64,000 nucleotides of DNA from Deltaproteobacteria bacterium (GCA_016219005.1 JACRCN010000087.1:33488-97487); one strand, 5' to 3'; shown: positions 33,039-41,065, counted from the first letter of the stretch. Translations and numbers: made by a program. Notes: a model not told the origin generated them from the sequence alone.

Positions 33039-33064
33039 GCGCATCCATCCGGATGCGCTCAAAG
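33033..33064. repeat. Perfect 14-bp inverted repeat over a stop codon
   Basis: CTTTGAGCGCATCC, a 4-base loop, and its exact complement. It covers the thioesterase stop codon and lies between two convergent genes. Neither strand has a T-run, so it is terminator-like but not canonical; it may be a bidirectional 3'-end stabiliser. Confidence 0.6.
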
Positions 33065-33119
33065 ACACTCCGAAATCCGGATATCGAAACCCGAAACAAA
33101 CCCGGATCCGGCAAAACCG

Positions 33120-33677
33120 TCATATGCCCTTGTCCAGGATCCTGGGATCGTGCTTGAGCCGTTCCTGGATGCCCTTGCCGATCTGGTAGGTGCGGCTGAA
33201 TTCCGACCAGAATTCCTGGTCCTTCGCCTTCCAATCCGGGCCGAAGCGCTTATCGAAATAGTCGCCCAGCTTCTCGAACAAAAGCTTCCAGGGAGGCTCA
33301 TCCCGCTCGAAGCATCCCAGCAGATTGTTCAACAGCACATCCAACTCGGCCAACGTCTCTTTGGGCAGATAGGAGATGGCGCCCTTGCGAATGGAGTCCA
33401 TGAGCGTTTCGGGGCTGATGGCATGCGCGGTCAGCATGACGGTCGGGATGCCCCGGGCGACGGCCTCCTCGAGGAGCTGCAATCCATTGACACCCATAAT
33501 GTCCAGGATGGCGAGGTCGTAGCGCTTCTCCTTTATTTTCCGGGAAGCGGTCGCATAATCGCGTGCCCCATCGACGCGGGCATCTTCCAGAATCTCTGCG
33601 ATCGTATCGAGGATGTCCTCCTCGTCGTCGACGGCCAGGATGTGCTTGCCCTTGATGTAGGATAGTGGAACTGTCAT
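33120..33677 (-). CDS. Single-domain response regulator with aromatic C-terminal tail (paralogue)
   Basis: Cytosolic receiver protein of 185 aa, paralogue of the one at 25255-25776. HILAVDDEEDILDTIAEIL gives the acidic pocket, LAILDIMGV gives Asp59, and SYLPKET the switch lysine. The tail KLGDYFDKRFGPDW followed by FW matches the other protein position by position, and about 20 further residues follow. No output domain is recognised. AGGAGG precedes the ATG. It is the last gene of the ACT-kinase-kinase-regulator operon, 68 bases after the small kinase, so it is the likely phosphate acceptor of those kinases. Confidence 0.9.
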   Translation of the reverse strand: MTVPLSYIKGKHILAVDDEEDILDTIAEILEDARVDGARDYATASRKIKEKRYDLAILDIMGVNGLQLLEEAVARGIPTVMLTAHAISPETLMDSIRKGAISYLPKETLAELDVLLNNLLGCFERDEPPWKLLFEKLGDYFDKRFGPDWKAKDQEFWSEFSRTYQIGKGIQERLKHDPRILDKGI

Positions 33678-33745
33678 CGGTAACCTCCTGGTTTTGGGTC
33701 AGCTTGTATCGGCTGCTGTCCTCTGATCGGTCCCGTGCGTGCCGG

Positions 33746-34549
33746 TTAGGCCGCTTTCAACTGCAGGGGCAACGTCAGGCAGAACGTCGCACCCGCCCCC
33801 TTGCGGCTGGTGACGTGGATATCCCCCCCCAAAGATCGGGCCAGAATGAGAGCCCCGGCAAGCCCCAGCCCGTGTCCTTTGCGCTCGACGAACGCACACT
33901 CCGCAATCTGGGTGTAGCGTCTGAAGATGAGGTCGTGATGGTCCGGCGCGATCCCCGGGCCGTCGTCTTTGACCGCCAGCACGAACCGGTCGGCCTCAAC
34001 AGCCATCTGCACGTCCATGCGCTGTTTGCGATGATGCAGCGCGTTCTTGAACAGATTGCCGGCGATCTGGCGGAATTTGGTTTCATCCTGGAACATCTCC
34101 GCGGCCGCCGCGGCGGCGGGGGTGTCAACGAAGATGCCGTGGCTGATCAGCAGCTTGGTGAGTTCATCTTCGATCTGGTACTTGCCGATCGCCTCCGATG
34201 CCGGCCCGGTCATCGTCTCCAGAGCATCCTTGAGCGCCTGACGCACGGACGTTAGCGGAGAGAAGCGGGAGCAGGCCAGACACCCGGCCTCCGACCGGCC
34301 GATCTCCAGCAAGTCGTGCAGGAGCCCCCGGGCTTTGCGCGTGTTGCGCAGGCTGCGCATCAGCGTGTTGGCCTGCTTGGTGCTCAGCGGCCCGTATTGA
34401 TCCTGCTTCTCCAGCACCGTGCGCAGCCCGGTTTCGATGATCGCGATGGGGTCCTTGAGCTCGTGAATAAGGAACTCGATGCTGATTTCATGGAAAAACC
34501 GGGCCGGCGACACGCCCGTTCCCGGCGTTGTGTCTTTTTCACGCACCAT
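33746..34549 (-). CDS. Small soluble histidine kinase with CxxC linker
   Basis: Kinase of 267 aa with no membrane segment and no sensor domain. The dimerisation helix has IEFLIHELKDPIAI (His29), so nearly the whole protein is kinase core. Between the DHp and ATPase domains lies EAGCLACSRFSP, a CxxC motif. The ATPase domain has N box NLFKNAL, G1 KDDGPGIAP and G2 GHGLGLAGALILARS. Because it lacks its own sensor it may form heterodimers with the larger kinase encoded 35 bases upstream, or sense redox state or a metal through the CxxC. It is followed by the response regulator at 33120. The start has GGAGG about 10 bases upstream. Confidence 0.85.
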   Translation of the reverse strand: MVREKDTTPGTGVSPARFFHEISIEFLIHELKDPIAIIETGLRTVLEKQDQYGPLSTKQANTLMRSLRNTRKARGLLHDLLEIGRSEAGCLACSRFSPLTSVRQALKDALETMTGPASEAIGKYQIEDELTKLLISHGIFVDTPAAAAAAEMFQDETKFRQIAGNLFKNALHHRKQRMDVQMAVEADRFVLAVKDDGPGIAPDHHDLIFRRYTQIAECAFVERKGHGLGLAGALILARSLGGDIHVTSRKGAGATFCLTLPLQLKAA

Positions 34550-34584
34550 GCCGATACGGCCTCCGCCATTCTTTGGTGAACCTG

Positions 34585-36615
34585 TTATGCAGCTTCCTTC
34601 ACCCCGGCCGTCGCCGGCCGGAACTGCACCGTGACCGTGGTGCCGCCCGTATCACGGCATTCATCCGCGTTGCGCAACTGCCCGCATTCGCTGGCGTCCC
34701 CCGGGCACTCCTCTTTCTCGGCAGGAAGGAAGCGGCAGCGCGTGGACTCCATTCGGATCTTGAACCCGTAGCGCTCGGCAAAGATCTGCATGCGCAGGAG
34801 GTCAAAGCCTTTTCCACCCGCCTTGAAATCATAGGGACTGCGGGTGGAATACTGCAACGGCTCATACGCCGTGAAGAAATTACCTAAAATCAACTGTTGG
34901 TTTTCTGCGGTGATTCCGATTCCGGTGTCCCGAATCTCGAGTTCCGGTCCGGCCTTCCCGGCTCGAACGGTCACCCGCACCTCGCCGCCGTCCGGCGTAT
35001 TTTCAACCGCGTTGCGGAGCAATCCCACGATGACCTTGCCCAGGACCTCCGCGGGGATGACGATAGACTCGGTCTCCGCCGGGTTGAACTCCACGGCGAC
35101 CCGGCGGTGCGCAAATTCGGGGCGCAGGATATTGAGGGTCTCGTCCGCGTACCGGGCCAGGTTGATTTTCTCCGATTTTGAATCCCGCGGCCCGAAAATC
35201 CAGTCGATTCTGCGGCGCAGTCTTTCGGTGGCGCTTTCTTCTCCGAATTCGTCGGCCGCCAGCGCCTCCAGTTCATCGGCGCACTGATCCAGCAGGACCG
35301 ACAGCATGCGATGGGGGGCCTCCTCCTTCTCCTGCAGCATATCCTCGATCTTGTACTGCATGTCCAGGATGCGCTGGAGATTGCGCTGGGCGCGGTCCAG
35401 TGTCTTTCCCCAGCGACGGTCGTCGTTCAGCTTGGCGAGCGGCTTGGCCAGAAGGTTCAGGGAGGCGGAGAGCACCGAAAGCGGTGTCTTGAGTTCATGG
35501 GACAGGTGATGGATCACACGATCCTTGGCGCGGTTGAGGCGGTTCACCTCCTGGAAGGAGCGCTCGAGCGCCTCCAGGATGCTGGCGTTCTCGATGGGCA
35601 GGGCCACGAGATTGGCCAGAGTGCTCAGCAGCGCTGTGTCGGCCTCGGTGAACGGCCCGCCCTTTTTGTTCACGGCGCACAGCACGCCGATCATGCGCTT
35701 CTGAGTCACCAGGGGCACGTCCAGCATGCTGCGCGTCCGGTGCCTGGCCTTTTCATCGACCTGGGCAAAAAAGAACGGACTCTGCGAGGTATCGTTGACC
35801 ATCAACGGCTTGCCGGTTCGAACCACCTCGCCTGCCACTCCCTTGTCGGACGGGAAACGGATCTCCTTCATCCGCTGGCCGGTGTCGATGTTATCGAAAA
35901 CGGCCTCGCGGAAGAAGAACTCTTTGTTTTCATCGTCCAGAAGGATGACCATCGCGCCCTCGACGTCCAGCAGCTGCCGGACCTCCCGGGTGATGAACTC
36001 CAGCCGTACATCCAGGGTCCGAAACTGATACAAGGCCTGGGCAATCCGAAACAGGGCCTGGTTGATGCGGGCGGTGCGCTTGTCCTGGGTCACATCCCGC
36101 AGGGTGATGACCTGGCCGGCCGGTTGGTTGTCTTCATCGTAAAAAATGGCGCCGTCGATGATGATGTCGAGCAGCCGGCCGTCTTTGGTCAAACGCTTGG
36201 TCTCGAAATTGTGAATGATCTTCTCCCGGTAGAGCCGGCTCAGCCCCTCGCGGGTCTGGGATTTGTACTCTTCCGGGACAAACGGGATGATTTTACCCTG
36301 CAGTTCCTCCAGCGTCCAGCCGAAGACGCTTTCAAAAGCGGGGTTCAGATAGGAGACTGTGCTGTCCAGGTTGAAGACGAAGACCGGATCCGGCAGGAAA
36401 TTGAGGAAGGCGCGGTAGCGCCGTTCCGCCCGGCGGCTGGTCTCGGAGAGCTCCAGGGCACACTCTTGAGATTCTCTCGGCGCGCGCTGGTTCAGATGTC
36501 TGCCGGCAGCTTTCTTTGCCGGATGGGCGGCAGAGCTTACAGCCGTCGGCGGAGGCCTGGAAGACGAAACCGCTTTTTTGTTTTTTCCGTAAACCATTGC
36601 GGCGCCTTCGGGCAT
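34585..36615 (-). CDS. PAS-GAF histidine kinase with four-Cys insert in ATPase domain
   Basis: Cytosolic sensor kinase of 676 aa. A basic, disordered N-terminus (1-50) precedes a PAS domain (about 68-180; FLNFLPDPVFVFNLDS, ITLRDVTQDK), a GAF domain (about 195-360; FPSDKGVAGEVVRTGKP, IGVLCAVNK), HisKA with IHHLSHELKTPLSV and a HATPase domain (NAVENTPDGGE, RDTGIGI). The G2 box is degenerate (AGGKGFDLLR instead of GLGL). Just after it four cysteines with spacing C-x9-C-x6-C-x8-C (residues 627-653) interrupt the domain before the final GGTTVTVQF strand. The ATG overlaps the ACT gene's TGA by one base; a TTG one codon earlier is possible. It is co-transcribed with the ACT protein, the small kinase and the regulator. 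Confidence 0.88.
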   Translation of the reverse strand: MPEGAAMVYGKNKKAVSSSRPPPTAVSSAAHPAKKAAGRHLNQRAPRESQECALELSETSRRAERRYRAFLNFLPDPVFVFNLDSTVSYLNPAFESVFGWTLEELQGKIIPFVPEEYKSQTREGLSRLYREKIIHNFETKRLTKDGRLLDIIIDGAIFYDEDNQPAGQVITLRDVTQDKRTARINQALFRIAQALYQFRTLDVRLEFITREVRQLLDVEGAMVILLDDENKEFFFREAVFDNIDTGQRMKEIRFPSDKGVAGEVVRTGKPLMVNDTSQSPFFFAQVDEKARHRTRSMLDVPLVTQKRMIGVLCAVNKKGGPFTEADTALLSTLANLVALPIENASILEALERSFQEVNRLNRAKDRVIHHLSHELKTPLSVLSASLNLLAKPLAKLNDDRRWGKTLDRAQRNLQRILDMQYKIEDMLQEKEEAPHRMLSVLLDQCADELEALAADEFGEESATERLRRRIDWIFGPRDSKSEKINLARYADETLNILRPEFAHRRVAVEFNPAETESIVIPAEVLGKVIVGLLRNAVENTPDGGEVRVTVRAGKAGPELEIRDTGIGITAENQQLILGNFFTAYEPLQYSTRSPYDFKAGGKGFDLLRMQIFAERYGFKIRMESTRCRFLPAEKEECPGDASECGQLRNADECRDTGGTTVTVQFRPATAGVKEAA

Positions 36616-37058
36616 CAATGTTCGGTCTCGAGAATCCCGAAATTATCGGCATCCAGCAGCTTCATCCCGTTGGCCTGGAGCACCTCGATCGCCTTGTCGT
36701 TGTCGCCGAAGCGGAAAATCATGACCGCGTTGCCCGAAGAAAAGTGGATATGGGCATACATGAACACGACATTGACGTTGGCCTCGGTGAGAGGCTTCAG
36801 CAGCCGGGCCAGGCTGCCGGGCTTGTCCTCGATTTCAACGGCCACAACATCATTCACGAACGCGGGGATGTGAAGCTCCATGAGGACGCGCCGCGCCTTG
36901 GCTACATCCGACACCAGAAGACGCAGTTGTCCGAACGCCCCCGTATCCACCAGGTTGAGGGCTCTCAGGTTGATCCCTGCCTTGCCCAGGGCTTCGGTCA
37001 CTTCATAAAGTCGCCCCGGTGCGTTTTCGATGGACACCACAATCTGTTTTAACTTCAT
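36615..37058 (-). CDS. Tandem ACT-domain protein
   Basis: Small soluble protein of 147 aa made of two ACT domains. The first starts LKQIVVSIENAPGRLYEVTEAL with GINLRALNL; the second has VAVEIEDKPGSLARLLKPL and NVVFMYAHIHF. ACT pairs bind amino acids or similar small molecules at their interface. Proteins of this form are often encoded beside phenylacetate-CoA ligases in anaerobes, but no such ligase is here. Instead it heads an operon with two kinases and a regulator, which suggests a ligand-binding sensor input. AAGGAG lies nine bases before the ATG, and a good promoter lies about 100 bases upstream. Confidence 0.87.
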   Translation of the reverse strand: MKLKQIVVSIENAPGRLYEVTEALGKAGINLRALNLVDTGAFGQLRLLVSDVAKARRVLMELHIPAFVNDVVAVEIEDKPGSLARLLKPLTEANVNVVFMYAHIHFSSGNAVMIFRFGDNDKAIEVLQANGMKLLDADNFGILETEH

Positions 37059-37157
37059 ACCATTCTCTCCTTTTCGACATGACGGCCTCGGGCATCGTCG
37101 TACGCGTGTGAATCACCGGCGGGAATGCGCCGTCGCTGCAATTTCACGTCCCTGCAG

Positions 37158-37185
37158 AATATATGGAATCGGATTTTGGTGTCAA
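37158..37185 (-). promoter_or_regulatory. Sigma70 promoter of ACT-kinase operon
   Basis: On the minus strand a perfect TTGACA and TATATT are 16 bases apart. Transcription would start near 37150, giving a leader of about 90 bases before the ACT gene. Confidence 0.6.
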
Positions 37186-37452
37186 GCAGCCTGCGGGAGG
37201 GCCGTCCGGCGCAGTCCCCGGAGCCAAGGGGCAGAAACGGCACCCGCTCGCCCGCCGGCTCCCAACAGCCCGGTGAAAGCCGTTAGCGCACGGCGCGAGA
37301 TCCCGACGATCAGATATTCAATTCGAGATGGATCGTCTTCGCGGGACTGAAACCGGCTGCATTGAAAAACCGGATGGATTGCCGGTCGTCTTATCCACCC
37401 GGTCCGCGATCCTTTCAACCCCTGCCTTGCGCGGGTGCCCGACGAATTCACC
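37186..37452. other. Gap between signalling operon and MFS gene
   Basis: This is the remainder of the 394-base gene-free interval between the ACT gene and the MFS stop codon. I see no ORF with a ribosome-binding site, no clear terminator with a T-run and no RNA gene. The end of the MFS transcript is therefore not marked by a recognisable signal. Confidence 0.5.
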
Positions 37453-38727
37453 TTAATTCCGTCGGATGGTTTCCCTGACAAAACAGCCGGCCCCAAGGGC
37501 AATCAGGGAGCACACGAACAGGGCGGAAAACGCCTGTTGGTAACCGGCCAGCGTGAAAGCTCCATCGACCCGGCCCTGGCCTTCGAGCAGATATCCCAGG
37601 ACCGGTTGGAAGACGGCTCCGCCGGCAAACGGAAAAAGGTTCACCAGACCGGTGGCGGTTCCGGCCATTTGAACCGGAAAAAGCTCCTTGTTGGCGGTAA
37701 ACCCGATCACCACGATGGCACTGGAGAAGAGCCCCAGCCCGAAACACATCGCCACGAGCACCCCCGGGGTCACCTGGGCCGTCCGGAAAGCCAGCAGGGC
37801 GGTAATCCCCGCCGTGATGAGGCTGGACAGAACCAGGACCGGTTTGCGCGCCCGGAAGATGCTGTTGGAAACATAGCTCAACAGCGGGCTTCCCACCATC
37901 ATCCCGACCGCCAGCATGGACAACACATTCGCGGCCTGGTCCTTGCTCAACTGGTGGACCTGAATGAGGTACGGGCCGCCCCACAGACCGCCAAAGGAAA
38001 AAAACACGGCGCAATTGAAAAAGAACCAGACCGCCAGCGGCCAGAACGCCTTGCAGCCGACCACCCTGCGCATGCCCTCCCGGAGGGCGATGGGTTCGAC
38101 TTTGGACTGGAGATGTTCGGCCGGAGACGGCCAGCCGAGATCCGCCGGTCGATCGCGCACCACCATCCAGACCAGTGCGGCCAGGACCAAGGTGCAGGCC
38201 CCCACCACAGCAAACGACAGACGCCAGCCGATCCAGACGCTGAGCCAAGCCAGGGGGGCGGCGGCAATCAAGGACCCCAGCCCGCCGACGGCCATGAGGA
38301 TCCCCGTCATGACGGCGAACTCGTTCACCCGAAACCACTCGGCCAGAATTTTCATCGTCGGCACGAAGAGCATGGCCACGCCGACCCCGACCAGGGCCCG
38401 GCCGGCCAGGGCCCAGGCGGCCGATGGCGCAATCCCCAGCAGAACCGAACCGATAGAAGCCACCAGAAAGAAAATGGTGATGGTCTTCCTCGGCCCCCAG
38501 GAATCGGAGAGCAGACCGGCCGGCAGTTGCATGACGGCATAAGGGTAGAAGTAGGCCGCGGACAGGAGCCCCGTGAGCGTGCCGCCGGTCTTCAGGTCTT
38601 GCATCATGTCGACCGCAACGACGGCAGGGCACAATCGATGAAAATAGACGAGGATGTACCCGCCGGAGAGAACCCAGAAAATGATCCAGCGGTAGCGGAG
38701 AAATTTCGGCAGCGCGGAGTTGCCCAT
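37453..38727 (-). CDS. MFS transporter, ACS/OPA-like organic anion carrier
   Basis: Inner-membrane carrier of 424 aa with 12 predicted segments. Typical MFS motifs are present: GLLSDSWGPRKTI (motif A in loop 2-3, with Asp and Arg) and GRALVGVGVAMLFVP in segment 4. The N-terminal YILVYFHRLCPAVVAVDM is characteristic of the glycerol-3-phosphate/hexuronate-type branch. It probably moves an organic acid by proton or anion exchange. The start at MGNSALPKF is chosen on family grounds; a GTG 12 codons earlier is the track's choice, and neither has a good ribosome site. It lies at the distal end of the dicarboxylate block but is separated by 270 bases that hold an inverted repeat. Confidence 0.85.
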   Translation of the reverse strand: MGNSALPKFLRYRWIIFWVLSGGYILVYFHRLCPAVVAVDMMQDLKTGGTLTGLLSAAYFYPYAVMQLPAGLLSDSWGPRKTITIFFLVASIGSVLLGIAPSAAWALAGRALVGVGVAMLFVPTMKILAEWFRVNEFAVMTGILMAVGGLGSLIAAAPLAWLSVWIGWRLSFAVVGACTLVLAALVWMVVRDRPADLGWPSPAEHLQSKVEPIALREGMRRVVGCKAFWPLAVWFFFNCAVFFSFGGLWGGPYLIQVHQLSKDQAANVLSMLAVGMMVGSPLLSYVSNSIFRARKPVLVLSSLITAGITALLAFRTAQVTPGVLVAMCFGLGLFSSAIVVIGFTANKELFPVQMAGTATGLVNLFPFAGGAVFQPVLGYLLEGQGRVDGAFTLAGYQQAFSALFVCSLIALGAGCFVRETIRRN

Positions 38728-38760
38728 GTTCGGATTCCGTTTCCCGTAAAGGGTAAACTT

Positions 38761-38967
38761 CACCGGGACATCGTCAAGGAGGGCCTGGTGGTGGTGGCAC
38801 AGGCGATCGGCGAATTCGCCGACTTCATCGGGCTGTTCATGGCGGCCATGTGGCGCATGGACGCCATCCCTATCATGCGGCGGAACTGGCCCCTCATCGC
38901 CCGGATCGGCTCGATCTACCCCTGGACCACCTGTAAACGCGGAGAACGGATCAGACTAGAATCATGA
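38761..38967 (+). pseudogene. Possible gene remnant or small ORF with strong coding bias
   Basis: The frame reading EGLVVVAQAIGEFADFIGL and then MAAMWRMDAIPIMRRNWP has almost exclusively G or C at third positions for about 55 codons, then ends at a TGA inside an inverted repeat. A GTG at 38788 has AAGGAGG five bases upstream, so a 59-aa product is conceivable. I do not recognise the sequence. It sits in the gap between the MFS gene and the CMD gene, on the opposite strand to both. It may be the 3' remnant of a lost gene. Confidence 0.3.
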
Positions 38968-38995
38968 TAGCGTCGCTGACGCCATCATGATTCTA
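38957..38995. repeat. 18-bp inverted repeat with one mismatch
   Basis: TAGAATCATGATAGCGTC and its near-complement enclose a 3-base loop. It begins 4 bases beyond the CMD gene's stop. No T-run follows on either strand. Likely a 3'-end hairpin of the minus-strand operon, though its length and AT-rich stem differ from the GC-rich terminators elsewhere in the window. Confidence 0.6.
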
Positions 38996-38998
38996 AAG

Positions 38999-39391
38999 TC
39001 ATCCCACGTGCCAGAGGCCCTTTTCGAGCAGCACCGCCTTCAGCGTTTTCAGGGCCTGGTTGGCCGAGGGGACACCGCCGTAGACGATCGTCTGAAAAAT
39101 GACCTCGGCGATTTCCGCCGGCGTGCAGCCGACATTCAGCGCCGCCTGGATGTGCAGCTTGAGCTCATCCGGCCGCGAAAGCACGGTCAGGCAGGCCACG
39201 GTGACAAGTTGCCGGGTCGGGTGGGGAATTTTTTCGCGGGCGTACATCTGACCGGTGATGAAGAGGGACAAATCCTTGGCGAGGTCCTTGTCAAAGGCCT
39301 TCCAGAGATCGAAGGGCCGCTCGTCCTTCACGCCTTTGAAATAGAGATCCGCCGTCTTCCGGGTCTTCTCGATGAGTTCTTTGTCCGCCAT
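38999..39391 (-). CDS. Carboxymuconolactone-decarboxylase-family protein
   Basis: Small helical protein of 130 aa from the CMD/AhpD superfamily. The signature region is RPDELKLHIQAALNVGCTPAEIAEVIFQ, with the Glu-Lys-His pattern of the family, but the CxxC of AhpD peroxidases is absent. Members include gamma-carboxymuconolactone decarboxylase and many uncharacterised proteins. An aromatic beta-ketoadipate route is not expected in an anaerobe, so another role is likely. It is the last gene after ETF:QO, with a 24-base gap, so it is probably co-transcribed with it. GGGGGG precedes the ATG. Confidence 0.82.
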   Translation of the reverse strand: MADKELIEKTRKTADLYFKGVKDERPFDLWKAFDKDLAKDLSLFITGQMYAREKIPHPTRQLVTVACLTVLSRPDELKLHIQAALNVGCTPAEIAEVIFQTIVYGGVPSANQALKTLKAVLLEKGLWHVG

Positions 39392-39415
39392 AACTTTCCC
39401 CCCGCAGCCGAGCAG

Positions 39416-41065
39416 CTAAACGATTGAATAATTGGGGCCCCCGCCCCCCTCCGGGCAGGTCCAGATGATATTATTGAAGGGGTCCTTGATCTCGCAGGTC
39501 TTGCAGTGCAGGCAGTTGGAGGGCGTGAGTTTCAGGCGCCGTCGGCCCCCTTCTTCCTGGATCATCTCGTAAACCTGCCCCGGGCAGAACCGGGTGCAGG
39601 GGCTGCGGAACGTCTCCCAGCAACGCGTCACGCACAATTCCTTGTCGGGGATGAGCAGATGGCAGGGTTGATCCTCCTCGTGCTTGGTGCCGGAAAGATA
39701 CACGCCGGTAAGCTTGTCCAGGTAGAGTTTGCCGTCGTGATCCTGAACCTGGGTGGACGGCCTAAAGCGGCCCGCCTGCAGGGTAGAGGCATCGTCGGTG
39801 ATGTTCATCGGATCGACGAATCCGCGGCCGCCGGTGACGAACTGGGCGCCCAGGGTGATGAATTTGGCAATCCCTTTCTGGGACAGGGCTTGACCGAAAT
39901 TGCGGGCGGCATAAAGCTCGTTTCTGATCCAGCTGCCCTCCACCTTGACGCGGTAGTCCCCGAGAGTTGCGGCGGAAACATCGCCTTTCCCAACGGCCGT
40001 CAGAATCGTCTCGGCTGCCAGCATGCCGGATTTCATGGCGGTGTGGATGCCTTTCAGCCGCTGTACGTTCAACATGGAGGCGCTGTCGCCGACGAACAGC
40101 GCCCCGTCGACGGCCAGTTGCGGCATGGTGTACAGCCCGCCGGCCGCCAGCGTCTTAGCGCCCTGCTGAAGCACCTTGCCGTGGCGGATGATATCTGCGA
40201 TCAGCGGATGCTTCTTGAACCTCAGAAATTCTTGGTAGGGCTCGAGCCCGGGGTCTTCATAATCCAGACCGACCACCAATCCCAGGGACACCCGGTTTTC
40301 CTTCATCCGGTAAAGGAACCCTCCGCCTTTGGTGTTCAGCCCCAGGGGATACCCGAAGGTGTGCAGCACCGTGAAGGGCGAGGCTAAAAAGGGGCTCGCG
40401 GCCGGAATTTCGATCACTTCCTTGACCGCGGTTTCGAAGACCTGGGGCATCCGGCCCGCAAAAATGCCGAGTTTCTTGCCGACCTCGCGGATCAGGCTCC
40501 CCTTGGGCCCCTCGCCGAAGACCGTCACCTTGCCCAGCAAGTCGACCCCCGGCTCGAAATTGGACTTCGGCTTGCCGTCCTTGTTGACGCCCTTGTCGCC
40601 TGTGCGCACGCCGATCACCCGTCGCCCGGCTTCGTCGTACAGGGCCTCCACGCCGGCAAACCCGGGAAAGATGTTCACCCCCAACTCCTCGGCGATGGTC
40701 CCGAGCCACGCGCAGAACCTGGAGAGGCTGATGATGAAACATCCCTCGTTATGCATGCTGGGGGGCGCGTAAGGCAGCCGCAACTGGCCGGTCGCTGTCA
40801 GATAGAACACGCCATCGCGCAAGTCCGTTTCCTCGATCGGGCAGCCCTTCTCGCGGAAATCCGGCATCAGATCTATCAGCGCCTTGGGGTCCAGCACGGC
40901 CCCGCTCAAGGAATGGGCGCCGATCGATTCGCCCTTTTCGATGATGCAGACCTCGATTTCACGGCCTTGCTGCTGAGCGAGTTTCTTCAGGTGGATGGCC
41001 CCAGCCAGGTTGGCCGGCCCCGCGCCCACAAAGAGAACGTCGAATTCCAGCTGTTCCCGTTCCAT
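39416..41065 (-). CDS. Electron-transfer flavoprotein:ubiquinone oxidoreductase
   Basis: Membrane-associated FAD/[4Fe-4S] enzyme of 549 aa that passes electrons from reduced ETF to the quinone pool. An FAD-binding Rossmann motif VLFVGAGPANLAGAIHLK is at the N-terminus. GALFVGDSASMLN is the second FAD motif. GGFLYRMKENRVSLGLVVGLDYEDP matches ETF:QO. The C-terminal ferredoxin-like domain has CTRFCPGQVYE and NCLHCKTCEIKDP, supplying the cluster cysteines. The start at MEREQLEF has AGGAAAG upstream; the track start is ten codons earlier. It follows etfA by 196 bases on the same strand. In anaerobes it lets acyl-CoA oxidation reduce menaquinone. Confidence 0.93.
   Translation of the reverse strand: MEREQLEFDVLFVGAGPANLAGAIHLKKLAQQQGREIEVCIIEKGESIGAHSLSGAVLDPKALIDLMPDFREKGCPIEETDLRDGVFYLTATGQLRLPYAPPSMHNEGCFIISLSRFCAWLGTIAEELGVNIFPGFAGVEALYDEAGRRVIGVRTGDKGVNKDGKPKSNFEPGVDLLGKVTVFGEGPKGSLIREVGKKLGIFAGRMPQVFETAVKEVIEIPAASPFLASPFTVLHTFGYPLGLNTKGGGFLYRMKENRVSLGLVVGLDYEDPGLEPYQEFLRFKKHPLIADIIRHGKVLQQGAKTLAAGGLYTMPQLAVDGALFVGDSASMLNVQRLKGIHTAMKSGMLAAETILTAVGKGDVSAATLGDYRVKVEGSWIRNELYAARNFGQALSQKGIAKFITLGAQFVTGGRGFVDPMNITDDASTLQAGRFRPSTQVQDHDGKLYLDKLTGVYLSGTKHEEDQPCHLLIPDKELCVTRCWETFRSPCTRFCPGQVYEMIQEEGGRRRLKLTPSNCLHCKTCEIKDPFNNIIWTCPEGGGGPNYSIV

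Noticed and set aside
37435-38967. 510-aa plus-strand ORF opposite the MFS gene
   Set aside because: All but the last 69 codons are antisense to the MFS gene and read as charged low-complexity sequence. Only the last part, beyond the MFS start, is kept as a possible remnant.
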